Positions 25,721 through 33,662 of a stretch of 64,000 nt of DNA are shown here, one piece after another. Positions within the stretch are counted from its first letter, which is position 1. Each line of letters begins with the position of its first letter. Both the position numbers and the translations under genes were made by a program. The notes under the pieces are model-generated. The model searched no databases, had not been told where the DNA came from, and saw only the letters and a list, made by a program, of their open reading frames with translations. This DNA comes from RFSX01 sp964591455 (GTDB taxonomy: Bacteria; Bacteroidota; Bacteroidia; Chitinophagales; Saprospiraceae): assembly GCA_964591455.1 (NCBI GenBank), contig CAZQDZ010000016.1, forward strand, positions 18,149-82,148, given 5' to 3'.

Positions 25721-27445
25721 ATGAGGCGCTCTACTCTTCTTTATTTCTTACTCCTTCTAAATGTTTTCGTTGGCTACAGCTGCAAAGAGAATATCAGCAA
25801 CGGCCCTGATATGATTATATACAATGCCTCTATACATACTGGCGAAGCAATGAGTGAGGCCACAGCCATAGCCATTCAGGATGAGCGAATTATAGCCTTA
25901 GACAATGATGGTGCTATTACTAAATTACAGGGAGAGAATACTAATATGATAGATGCAAACGGGATGTTTTTGATGCCCGGATTTATAGAAGGGCATGGGC
26001 ATTTTTCCGGATTAGGTGAAACCTTACAGAACCTAAATTTCCTATCTGATACAACTTGGATACAGGCTATAGAAAAAGTAAAAGACAAAGTAGACCAATC
26101 TCAGCCAGGTGAATGGATTTATGGCCGTGGTTGGCATCAAGAAAAATGGTATGAAGAACCCGAGAATGTCCAACAAGGATATCCTCATCATGAAACCCTC
26201 TCAGAGATATCTCCTGATAATCCAGTTATACTCATACATGCCAGTGGACACAGCCTCTATGCTAACAAAAAAGCAATGGATGCCGCTGGCATTAATATAG
26301 AAACCCCAAATCCTAAAGGAGGAAAAATCATTCGTGACTCTAAAGGAGAGGCGCTAGGTGTATTTGAAGAAAGAGCAATGGGTCCTATACGAGGCGCATT
26401 CCAGAAATACAAAGCCTCACTGGATGAAGAATCACAAACCAAATTATGGTACGAAGCCATAGAATTAGCACAGCAAAGATGTCTACAAAAAGGGGTGACA
26501 AGTTTTCAGGATGCAGGCGCTAAGTTTTGGGAACATGACCGATATCATTCTATGGCGTTAGATAAAAAGTTCGATATGAGACTTTGGTCTATGGTCAGAC
26601 ACAGCTCACAAGAAATGGAAGGTAAACTAGGTAAGTACAGACGCATAGGTGTAGGGAATGATTACTATACATGTAGAGCGCTTAAAACTGAAGTAGATGG
26701 TGCACTAGGTGCTCATGGTGCTTGGTTACTAGAGCCCTATGAGGATAAGCCAGATTTCTATGGCCAAAATACAACCGATATAGAAGAGGTCGCTAAGATT
26801 GCTACTTTGGCTAATGAGCATAATATGCAATTATGTGTCCATGCCATAGGCGATAGAGCTAATAAAGAAGTGTTAGATATTTTCGAATCTAACAAGGATG
26901 AGGACAATGATAAAAGATGGAGAGTGGAGCATGCGCAACATTTACATCCAGGAGATATTATGCGATTCAAAGAATCCGGAGCCATTGCTTCAATGCAAGC
27001 TGTCCATTGTACATCTGATGCCCCTTTTGTAGTAAGGCGACTAGGTCAGTTAAGAGCTAAAGTTGGTGCCTATGCTTGGAAATCCCTTCTAGACCAAGGA
27101 GTGACCATTGTAAATGGAACAGATGTTCCTGTAGAAGAGATAGACCCTATCAAGAACTTTTACGCTACAGTTACTAGAACCAGAGTGGATAATGGAATGC
27201 AATTCTTTGTAGAACAAAAGATGACAAGAGCGCAGGCCATACGCAGTTACACTATTGATGCGGCTTATGGCGCTTTTGAAGAGGACATAAAGGGCAAACT
27301 TGAAGTAGGCAAACTAGGTGATATGGTCATACTATCCAATGACTTAGTCAAATGTAGTGATCTAGATATCCTCAATACTAAAGTCGCTCTGACCATTGTA
27401 GGTGGTCACATAAAATTTCACAATGAAGCGCTTTTGAAAATATAA
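25721..27445 (+). CDS. Amidohydrolase family lipoprotein (YtcJ/imidazolonepropionase-like)
   Basis: 574 residues. A signal with the lipid-type Cys21 (FVGYSC) suggests export and membrane anchoring. The amidohydrolase domain has the metal pair His92/His94 in GHGHFSG, further ligands in CVHAIGDRAN and EHAQHL, and the late Asp in VNGTDVPV. It resembles the YtcJ branch of metal-dependent hydrolases acting on C-N bonds; in vivo substrates of this branch are mostly unknown. Stands alone; convergent with metF (10-base gap). Confidence 0.9.
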   Translation: MRRSTLLYFLLLLNVFVGYSCKENISNGPDMIIYNASIHTGEAMSEATAIAIQDERIIALDNDGAITKLQGENTNMIDANGMFLMPGFIEGHGHFSGLGETLQNLNFLSDTTWIQAIEKVKDKVDQSQPGEWIYGRGWHQEKWYEEPENVQQGYPHHETLSEISPDNPVILIHASGHSLYANKKAMDAAGINIETPNPKGGKIIRDSKGEALGVFEERAMGPIRGAFQKYKASLDEESQTKLWYEAIELAQQRCLQKGVTSFQDAGAKFWEHDRYHSMALDKKFDMRLWSMVRHSSQEMEGKLGKYRRIGVGNDYYTCRALKTEVDGALGAHGAWLLEPYEDKPDFYGQNTTDIEEVAKIATLANEHNMQLCVHAIGDRANKEVLDIFESNKDEDNDKRWRVEHAQHLHPGDIMRFKESGAIASMQAVHCTSDAPFVVRRLGQLRAKVGAYAWKSLLDQGVTIVNGTDVPVEEIDPIKNFYATVTRTRVDNGMQFFVEQKMTRAQAIRSYTIDAAYGAFEEDIKGKLEVGKLGDMVILSNDLVKCSDLDILNTKVALTIVGGHIKFHNEALLKI

Positions 27446-27455
27446 CTGGGCTCAT

Positions 27456-28412
27456 TTACATCACCTCTTTCAAAATTCGTAACATGGTTTTCGTATCGCC
27501 CATGGTATAATAATGAAGTATTGGAGCACCTCTCTCTTTAAGTTCCTTTGACTGCTGGATACACCATTCTATACCTATCTGTCTGGTCGAAGCCTTATCC
27601 TTAGCATTATGCATCGCCACTGCAAGCTCTTCTGGAAAGTCTATAAAAAACATCCTCGGAATACTGACCAACTGTGATTTTCTAGTTATAGGTTTTATGC
27701 CGGGTATTATAGGAACATCAATCCCCACAGTTTTACACTTATCTACAAAATCAAAGTATTTACTATTGTCGAAAAACATCTGAGTAACAATATAATCTGC
27801 ACCTGCATCTACCTTGTCCTTAAGAAATTTCAAATCTATATCAAAGTTAGGTGCTTCAAAGTGTTTCTCTGGGTAACCAGCAACTCCTATGCAAAACTCA
27901 GTAGGCGCCGCATTGGCTAAGTTCTTATCCAAGTACTTACCGTTGTTCATTTTTTGAAGTTGCTGCACCAGCTCTACCGCATATTTGTGACCCCCAGGTT
28001 CAGGAATAAATCTGGAATCCATATTTCTAGCATCTCCTCTAAGTGCCAAGACGTTGTCAATCCCCAGAAAGGCTAGATCTATCAGTGCATCTTCAGTCTC
28101 TGCTATGGTAAAGCCACCACATATTAAATGCGGCACCGTATCCACTTGATACTTATGCATTAAGGAAGCGCAGATACCTACAGTTCCAGGTCTCTTTCGG
28201 ATGGACATTTTCTCATAATACCCACTTTCTCGTTTGTTGAAAACAATATCCTCCCTGTGATACGTGACGTCAACAAATGAAGGTTTGAATTCCATAAGCG
28301 GATCCAACATGTCAAATATATCCTGCATTCTACCCCCTTTTAGTGGCGGGAGTACCTCATAAGAAAGTAGCGTCTTTCCGTTAGCCTGTTTAATGTGATC
28401 ACAAACTTTCAT
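27456..28412 (-). CDS. metF: 5,10-methylenetetrahydrofolate reductase
   Basis: 318 residues from ATG 28412 (the open frame extends seven codons further to a TTG, but MKVCDHIKQ is the natural start). MetF is a flavoprotein TIM barrel reducing CH2-THF to 5-methyl-THF for methionine synthesis. Signatures: SYEVLPPLKGG (FEFFPP-type glutamate motif), VTYHREDI, ALRGDARN, and YIVTQMFFDNSKYFDFVD. Single gene with a structured leader that may sense S-adenosylmethionine (28498-28569). Confidence 0.95.
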   Translation of the reverse strand: MKVCDHIKQANGKTLLSYEVLPPLKGGRMQDIFDMLDPLMEFKPSFVDVTYHREDIVFNKRESGYYEKMSIRKRPGTVGICASLMHKYQVDTVPHLICGGFTIAETEDALIDLAFLGIDNVLALRGDARNMDSRFIPEPGGHKYAVELVQQLQKMNNGKYLDKNLANAAPTEFCIGVAGYPEKHFEAPNFDIDLKFLKDKVDAGADYIVTQMFFDNSKYFDFVDKCKTVGIDVPIIPGIKPITRKSQLVSIPRMFFIDFPEELAVAMHNAKDKASTRQIGIEWCIQQSKELKERGAPILHYYTMGDTKTMLRILKEVM

Positions 28413-28497
28413 TGATACTATATCTTTTAGCAATAAAAAATACGCATCAATAGAAATGGGAAATAAATGAATGGAGCGAAACCATTTTGACTTATGT

Positions 28498-28569
28498 CCG
28501 CATCTATGTTATCACCGTGGCGTTTCGTGCTCGGTTGATGTCAGTAAATGTACTGATCTCTTGATGCAG
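28498..28569 (-). promoter_or_regulatory. Candidate reduced SAM-I-class riboswitch aptamer in the metF leader
   Basis: Read on the minus strand: P1 CTGCATC (28569-28563) pairs with GATGCGG (28504-28498). The 5' arm runs straight into AAGAGA, giving ATCAAGAGA, identical to the J1/2 of S-box RNAs. P2 is TCAGTA-CATT-TACTGA (28556-28541). A CAACCG segment follows and a P3 CCG...CGG closes ahead of CGGTGATAA, resembling the SAM-I CAACC...GGTGCTAA core. The k-turn and P4 of standard SAM-I are missing, so this would be a trimmed variant. The promoter just upstream places the start near P1, and the gene controlled (metF) fits. Alternative pairing is described in findings. Confidence 0.45.
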
Positions 28570-28571
28570 TG

Positions 28572-28600
28572 CAAAGTTAATAAAAGTAATTTCTATCAAA
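28572..28600 (-). promoter_or_regulatory. metF promoter (-33 and -7 elements)
   Basis: On the minus strand TTTG (28600-28597), 17 bases, then TAACTTTG (28579-28572), matching the Bacteroidota TTG/n17-23/TAnnTTTG arrangement. The predicted transcript start is about 28566, at the first stem of the aptamer candidate. Confidence 0.75.
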
Positions 28601-28878
28601 GGATCTGAAAAGAAAATTCTGTGTATCTCCAGTACTTGGTCACAACTACCATCATTATCAATTATCATGATTAAGGAGTTAATAGGTTTTAGCTTCTAAA
28701 ACCTTGATTATCATCAATCTTAGATATAAATGACAAATGGGTATATGAAAATATACTCAAATGGCTAGTTCGTTTCTACAATTAAGATTATTTTGTATTA
28801 GGATTATAGATAATTCATCACCGAAGTTCTAAGTCTAATAAAAACCCCAAACCAAAGACCTAATGAAAACAATATCAA

Positions 28879-29610
28879 ATGCTAAGAACACTTGTTGTCG
28901 AAGACAATTTCTCATTCGCCTTAGAACTAGAGATCATTCTCAAAAAGATTGGCTATAACATCATCAATACTGTCGACAACAGTGGTGATGCCTTGGTAGA
29001 GATAATGGGATCCAAACCAGAGATCATATTTATGGATATAGACATCAAGGGTAAACTTACGGGGTTGGATATTGCACAGAAGATAAGCCACCTTAATATT
29101 CCGATCATTTTCATAACATCATTTGCTGATGATGAGCACTATAGCATAGGGTCTAAAATCCCAAATTCTACTTACCTCACAAAACCTGCAGATGAATTTA
29201 CCATCAGAAGCGCTGTAGACTTACTCCTAAAGATTAATGATACGCTGCGAACAACAAATACCAGATCAATAGATTATAAAGTTGAAGCAGACATTCTATA
29301 TCTCAAAAAGAAAGATGATTTCTATGCGATAAAGAAAGATGACATCATCTACATCGAGTCCAATCATGTCTATTGTAAGACCGTTACCAAATCCAATGGC
29401 GAATACCTAAACAGAATCGGTCTGAATGAGTATAACTCTATCTTAAATGATGATAGTTTTATCAGACCACACCGAAGCTATCTGGCTAATGTAAATCATA
29501 TCACCAAGGTCAACATGAATGAAAACGTCCTCGTAATGGGTAAAGAAAGTGTACCTATCAGCAGGAGTGCAAAAAAAGAAATGAAGAGTTTATTTAACCT
29601 TATCTCATAA
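28879..29610 (+). CDS. LytTR-family response regulator
   Basis: 243 residues. N-terminal receiver domain (about 1-120) with the acidic pocket EDN, phosphoacceptor Asp53 in FMDIDIKG, and LTKPAD near its end. The C-terminal LytTR DNA-binding domain (about 145-240) has DIIYIESNHVYCKTVT, RIGLNEYNSILND and FIRPHRSYLANV. Phosphorylation by a histidine kinase would switch DNA binding. It is transcribed convergently towards the LuxR-type regulator and TPR histidine kinase genes (4-base gap to the former), one plausible partner. A near-consensus -7 element (TTATTTTG) lies ~80 bases upstream. Confidence 0.95.
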   Translation: MLRTLVVEDNFSFALELEIILKKIGYNIINTVDNSGDALVEIMGSKPEIIFMDIDIKGKLTGLDIAQKISHLNIPIIFITSFADDEHYSIGSKIPNSTYLTKPADEFTIRSAVDLLLKINDTLRTTNTRSIDYKVEADILYLKKKDDFYAIKKDDIIYIESNHVYCKTVTKSNGEYLNRIGLNEYNSILNDDSFIRPHRSYLANVNHITKVNMNENVLVMGKESVPISRSAKKEMKSLFNLIS

Positions 29611-29614
29611 TCGC

Positions 29615-29905
29615 TCAGTCTTGGAAAATAGGCTTATTCGTTAGTCCATATCTCTCAGCTAGTACGCCTAGGCTCACCAAGTTATGTATATCCAACTTTA
29701 GGAATATGCTTCTCTTATGAGAAATCACAGTAGATTGTGATAAGAATAATATCTTACTGACCTCCTTGATTGTATTGCCCAGACAGATATAAAAGATTAT
29801 CTCTCGCTCTCTTCTGGTCAACTTACATTTCAACTTAGGCCTTTGTTGTAAATGAACAATGTCCATATAACGGCTTCCTTTTTTTGACACAGTAGATTCT
29901 TGCAT
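29615..29905 (-). CDS. LuxR-type helix-turn-helix regulator (no receiver domain)
   Basis: 96 residues using ATG 29905; a TTG at 29968 would add 21 residues. Only the GerE/LuxR HTH is clear (about 26-85): LTRREREIIFYICLGNTIKEV followed by LFLSQSTVISHKRSIFLKL. Proteins of this family normally carry an N-terminal receiver or ligand-binding domain, missing here. It lies downstream of the TPR histidine kinase on the same strand (107-base gap from 30013), so it may be part of the same pathway. DNA-binding role is secure; target unknown. Confidence 0.82.
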   Translation of the reverse strand: MQESTVSKKGSRYMDIVHLQQRPKLKCKLTRREREIIFYICLGNTIKEVSKILFLSQSTVISHKRSIFLKLDIHNLVSLGVLAERYGLTNKPIFQD

Positions 29906-30012
29906 ACTGACTAATTTATAGATGCAAGATGCGGTAATGCTGGATTGCTTATTGGAATATGATACCAATGACCACTATGATGATCTCAATGGTCATTATC
30001 ACATTCTTTTCC

Positions 30013-32289
30013 TTAAGCCACAGCTGGAATCGTTACCGTAAATGCACTCCCCTTCCCCAGCTCTGAAGCCACCTCTATGGTTCCTTCTATCTTAGCCACT
30101 AGCTGCTGCACCAAATGCATACCTAAGCCAGTACCACCTTCTCCTTCTGTCCCCTTGGTCGATTTGCCTTTATCCAAGATGAATAGATTATTGACTTGAG
30201 TCGTGCTCATGCCTACGCCACTGTCTTCCACTGACAATGAGATCTTGTTGCTTATTTCTTTCGCCATTATGCTTACGGTCCCTCCCTCTTCTGTATACTT
30301 GATAGCATTATCCAGTAAGTTTCTGATTACAGTAGACAAGATGTGCTTGTCTGATTTGACAGAGTTTATGCCTAGTTCTGAATTAAAGGTGATATTCTTC
30401 TCATCTGCTATTCTTTTGAAGAGAGAGATGTTCTCAGCAACAAGATCCTTTAGTGATAACTGTTCACTATTTGCAGAGACAAGGTCCTTTTGTAATAAGG
30501 CCCAGTTAAGTAGATTATCTGTCAGCTTATTAAGTTCTATGGCATCAGTCTCTATGGATGCTCCGAATTTCAGGAGTCTTTTCTTATCATCGCCTTCTAT
30601 AAGATAATTGAGTTTGTTAGTGATGCCTCGGAAGGCGAGGGCAGGTTTCTTGAGGTCATGGCCAATGATGGAGAAGATTTGGTCTTTAGTATGGTTGAGT
30701 GATTCTAATTGCTGATTCTTTAGAGCAATAGTATTGTTCTTTCGACGTGCATGATAAAAAAACCAGAATCCTAGTAATCCAATAGCGCCTATCCCAAATG
30801 CGATTGCTTTATTTGTATTTGCTTGAGCGACTAGAATTTCTTGTTGCTTCTGATTTTCAAGATCATTGATTTCTTTTTCTTTCTCATACTGATAATCTGA
30901 TTTTGTCCTAGCCAATTTAGAAACAGAAGACAGATCATTCAGGCTATCATTTAGAATGATATAATCAGTAAGCGACTGATATGCTTTATTGTAATTGCCA
31001 ATACTTGCATAAGCCTTCGAGATATTCTTTTTGGCTGGCATAAGGGCCATATTATTTTGATCTTCTGAATACTTATTAATAGTAAGCTTCAAGATTTCAA
31101 TTGCTTCTCTATCTTTTCTTTGCAATACATAGTTAGAGCCCAAGCTAAGTAAAGAAGTATACTCACATTCTTGAAGACCATTACTTTTTCCATATTCTAC
31201 CGCCTTTGCTAGCCATTCTTCTGCTCCCGTATAATTTTTCTTTGATTGAAGAATTTCTCCTGTCAATCTTAAAGAGACACATTCAGCATCCGAAAAATTA
31301 TTTTCCTGGCTAATTGCTATACTTTTATCGACCATATCTATCGCCAACTCTAAAGAATCCAATTCAATGTAAGTCTCAGCATTTTCATTGTATAACCTAG
31401 CTAAAAACCAATTACTTTCATTTTCTTTAAAAATGGTTTCAGCCTTTTTTCCATAATCAAAAAAACCTTCATAATCTTCCAGATCAATGAGAACATCTCT
31501 AATATTTGTATAGGCATTTGCTAGATTAACTAAATTTCCTGCATCCTCTGCACCATCAGCATTAATTAGAAAATACTCTAAGGATTTTCTTCTTTCACCT
31601 AGTGCATAATAAGAAAATCCTAAATTTCCATATGTAACATATATATCAGGAAGCTGTTTCAATTTCCCAAATGCAATTGCTTGATTATAAAACTCAATAG
31701 CAGCATGATAATCGCCCTCTAAATCACTACAAATACCTAGATAACCATAGGCAGCACCTATAGAAGAATCATGTTCATTTTTCAAAGCATAATCTAAATA
31801 TTCTTGAAAAAATTCCTTAGCGGTAACTATTTCTCCTTTCTTCCTATAGCTATCGCCTATTCCTCTTTTAATATCTGCTTTATATACTTCAACATCGCTT
31901 AGAGTAAAATTTTTGTCGCCAGTATATATATCGTCCTTCTTGAAAATGACTTCAGCTTCGCTAAATAATTTAATAGCTCTATCTAGATTTCCAGTAGAAC
32001 TCTCAACCATTCCCGCTAGATACAAGGTCATGGCACTGAGAATATTAATCTGCGATGTATCTGCTATTGTTGATGCATATTGCAATGCTTCTCGAGCTTT
32101 TTCAGCATCATATGTCAGATAAGAGGCAATCGCGTATTCTAGAGCAACCATGCATGTAAACACATCTGAGTCTTTGTGTGATTCATAAATTTGCATTGCT
32201 TGTTCTGCTATTTCTTCAGATGTTTCTTGCCCAAAAAAAGATGAAGAAGCGAGCATGAAACTTAGTAATAAAAAAACATATTTTTTCAT
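30013..32289 (-). CDS. TPR-containing membrane sensor histidine kinase
   Basis: 758 residues from ATG 32289 (an in-frame ATG at 32319 is less likely because MKKYVFLLLSFMLASSSFFG is a clean signal peptide). Residues ~20-470 hold about ten TPR-type helix pairs (GAAYGYLGICSDLEGDYHAAIEF, VTYGNLGFSYYALGERRKSL), located in the periplasm. A transmembrane helix (about 493-513) is followed by a coiled coil, HisKA with phospho-His544 in GHDLKKPALAFR, and HATPase (NLLDNAIKYTEEGG, EDSGVGMS, GEGGTGLGMHLV). A typical Bacteroidota TPR-kinase. Partner regulators adjacent: LytTR (28879) and LuxR-type (29615). Confidence 0.93.
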   Translation of the reverse strand: MKKYVFLLLSFMLASSSFFGQETSEEIAEQAMQIYESHKDSDVFTCMVALEYAIASYLTYDAEKAREALQYASTIADTSQINILSAMTLYLAGMVESSTGNLDRAIKLFSEAEVIFKKDDIYTGDKNFTLSDVEVYKADIKRGIGDSYRKKGEIVTAKEFFQEYLDYALKNEHDSSIGAAYGYLGICSDLEGDYHAAIEFYNQAIAFGKLKQLPDIYVTYGNLGFSYYALGERRKSLEYFLINADGAEDAGNLVNLANAYTNIRDVLIDLEDYEGFFDYGKKAETIFKENESNWFLARLYNENAETYIELDSLELAIDMVDKSIAISQENNFSDAECVSLRLTGEILQSKKNYTGAEEWLAKAVEYGKSNGLQECEYTSLLSLGSNYVLQRKDREAIEILKLTINKYSEDQNNMALMPAKKNISKAYASIGNYNKAYQSLTDYIILNDSLNDLSSVSKLARTKSDYQYEKEKEINDLENQKQQEILVAQANTNKAIAFGIGAIGLLGFWFFYHARRKNNTIALKNQQLESLNHTKDQIFSIIGHDLKKPALAFRGITNKLNYLIEGDDKKRLLKFGASIETDAIELNKLTDNLLNWALLQKDLVSANSEQLSLKDLVAENISLFKRIADEKNITFNSELGINSVKSDKHILSTVIRNLLDNAIKYTEEGGTVSIMAKEISNKISLSVEDSGVGMSTTQVNNLFILDKGKSTKGTEGEGGTGLGMHLVQQLVAKIEGTIEVASELGKGSAFTVTIPAVA

Positions 32290-32664
32290 GGGTAAGATGG
32301 TTAAATTAGAACCTCTCATTAAAGACTAGACAAGCCTAAAATATTCTGAGAGAATAAGTGTGATTATTGACTACTCTGAAAAGCTTAAATATTCAGAAAA
32401 GAGTATCGACCAAAAAACTTTGGAAAAAGCAGACACAGATTGCGGAATACATCCGTGGGGATAGATTTAATCATTAGATTAGATTGAGGTGTTTACAAAT
32501 TGGTTAACTGCAAGGGGGACTTATGTTGATTTGGGGTTCACATAATTTGTGATAGGAACTAATATAACACATAAGATTATTCCAGCAAAATTTTTGAAAT
32601 AAGAAAAAAGCACTCCCTTTTACAGAAATGCTCTTTTAATTTAATTGGAGTACATCGTTATACG
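32290..32664. other. Intergenic region with a minus-strand terminator
   Basis: 375 bases between the TPR kinase and the minus-strand secreted protein gene. On the minus strand a stem AAGAGCA with TGCTTTT (roughly 32605-32637, 7 bp with one G-T pair) ends in a T-run, a plausible terminator for the gene at 32665. No ORF, RNA gene or exact TAnnTTTG element found in the rest. Confidence 0.5.
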
Positions 32665-33594
32665 CTATGGATCACAACCTTCGATAAATGCTTCGAAGAC
32701 TACCCCTAGCTCCACGGAAAATCCTGGCAGTAATTCGACATTCCTATTTCCTGTAAACTTTACATCTCTATTCCCATCTATATTTGCACTCGAGAAAACA
32801 TTATCTCTTGCCGCAAATACTGCAGGAATTGTAGCATTCAAAATATCCGCTTGGCTAACAGTATAATTTATAGGACAAGGAGCGACAGGCTCCTCCGAGA
32901 AAATAAAGCAAAATTCTTCATCATCTAAAAAAGTCCCATTGCAACCAATTAAATCTAACGTAACACAGTACTGGCCTGTATAGCTAGTATCGACTATTGT
33001 CGTTGTCAGATTAAAATCTTCATCCAAATCAAAATCCAGTGGGCCACCTAAATTGATAACAAATGGTTCTTGTGGATCCCCAAGTGACTTATTGCTTCCA
33101 TATGTGAATGCTTCTTCTAATTCAAAGTACTTATCTAAGGAATCATTATAGTAGACAAGCTTAGCAGCATAGATATCGAAATTACCTTTTACGTTAAGGT
33201 AGAATATTTTCTCTTCCGCATTAAAAGGATCATCGAATGGCACATTTGTTTCTGTAATATTTTCATCAGCATCCAGTATCCATATTCTATCTTGAGGCTG
33301 CATATCTAACTGTAATCCTGAAAACAGCAGCTTCAGTGTGACTGTCATATTCTCTCTATAGTCATCATACTCATCTAGAGACAGTGCTGGAAAACCAGAA
33401 ATACCACCATTATCGACGGGCTGTATGGATAAATTATAACAGCCATTAGGGTTCGGTAAATCCAGAAAGTCTGCAAGTGCTATATTCTCAAAGGTGTCTG
33501 CCTGTATATACTGATCAGAAATATCATAAATAAATTGCGCCGATCCGAGATAAGAACAGAGTAAGAATAGACTGCTTATTATTATCTTTTGCAT
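32665..33594 (-). CDS. Secreted hypothetical protein (T9SS-associated, last gene of a secreted-protein cluster)
   Basis: 309 residues. Signal peptide (MQKIIISSLFLLCSYLGSAQ). The body is beta-rich and acidic (YDDYRENMTVTLKLLFSG, DRIWILDADENITET, GNFDIYAAKLVYYND) with no recognised enzyme motif. The end (NRNVELLPGFSVELGVVFEAFIEGC) is a motif I recognise as recurring in secreted Saprospiria-type proteins; the shortened C-terminus has no YPNP sorting tail, so its export route beyond the inner membrane is unclear. It follows the giant T9SS gene, separated by a strong hairpin. Confidence 0.65.
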   Translation of the reverse strand: MQKIIISSLFLLCSYLGSAQFIYDISDQYIQADTFENIALADFLDLPNPNGCYNLSIQPVDNGGISGFPALSLDEYDDYRENMTVTLKLLFSGLQLDMQPQDRIWILDADENITETNVPFDDPFNAEEKIFYLNVKGNFDIYAAKLVYYNDSLDKYFELEEAFTYGSNKSLGDPQEPFVINLGGPLDFDLDEDFNLTTTIVDTSYTGQYCVTLDLIGCNGTFLDDEEFCFIFSEEPVAPCPINYTVSQADILNATIPAVFAARDNVFSSANIDGNRDVKFTGNRNVELLPGFSVELGVVFEAFIEGCDP

Positions 33595-33624
33595 ATCGTT
33601 TTTTAGTTCTAGTTAAGAGAAAGA

Positions 33625-33649
33625 GCCGACCGCTATTATGACGGTCGGC
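33625..33649 (-). terminator. Hairpin between the giant gene and the 309-residue gene
   Basis: Perfect 8-bp GC-rich stem (33625-33632 with 33642-33649), 9-base loop, followed on the minus strand by a pyrimidine-rich TCTTTCTCTT. It could terminate or partly attenuate transcription inside the cluster, or stabilise the 3' end of the giant mRNA. Confidence 0.6.
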
Positions 33650-33662
33650 ATCCATGATTTAT

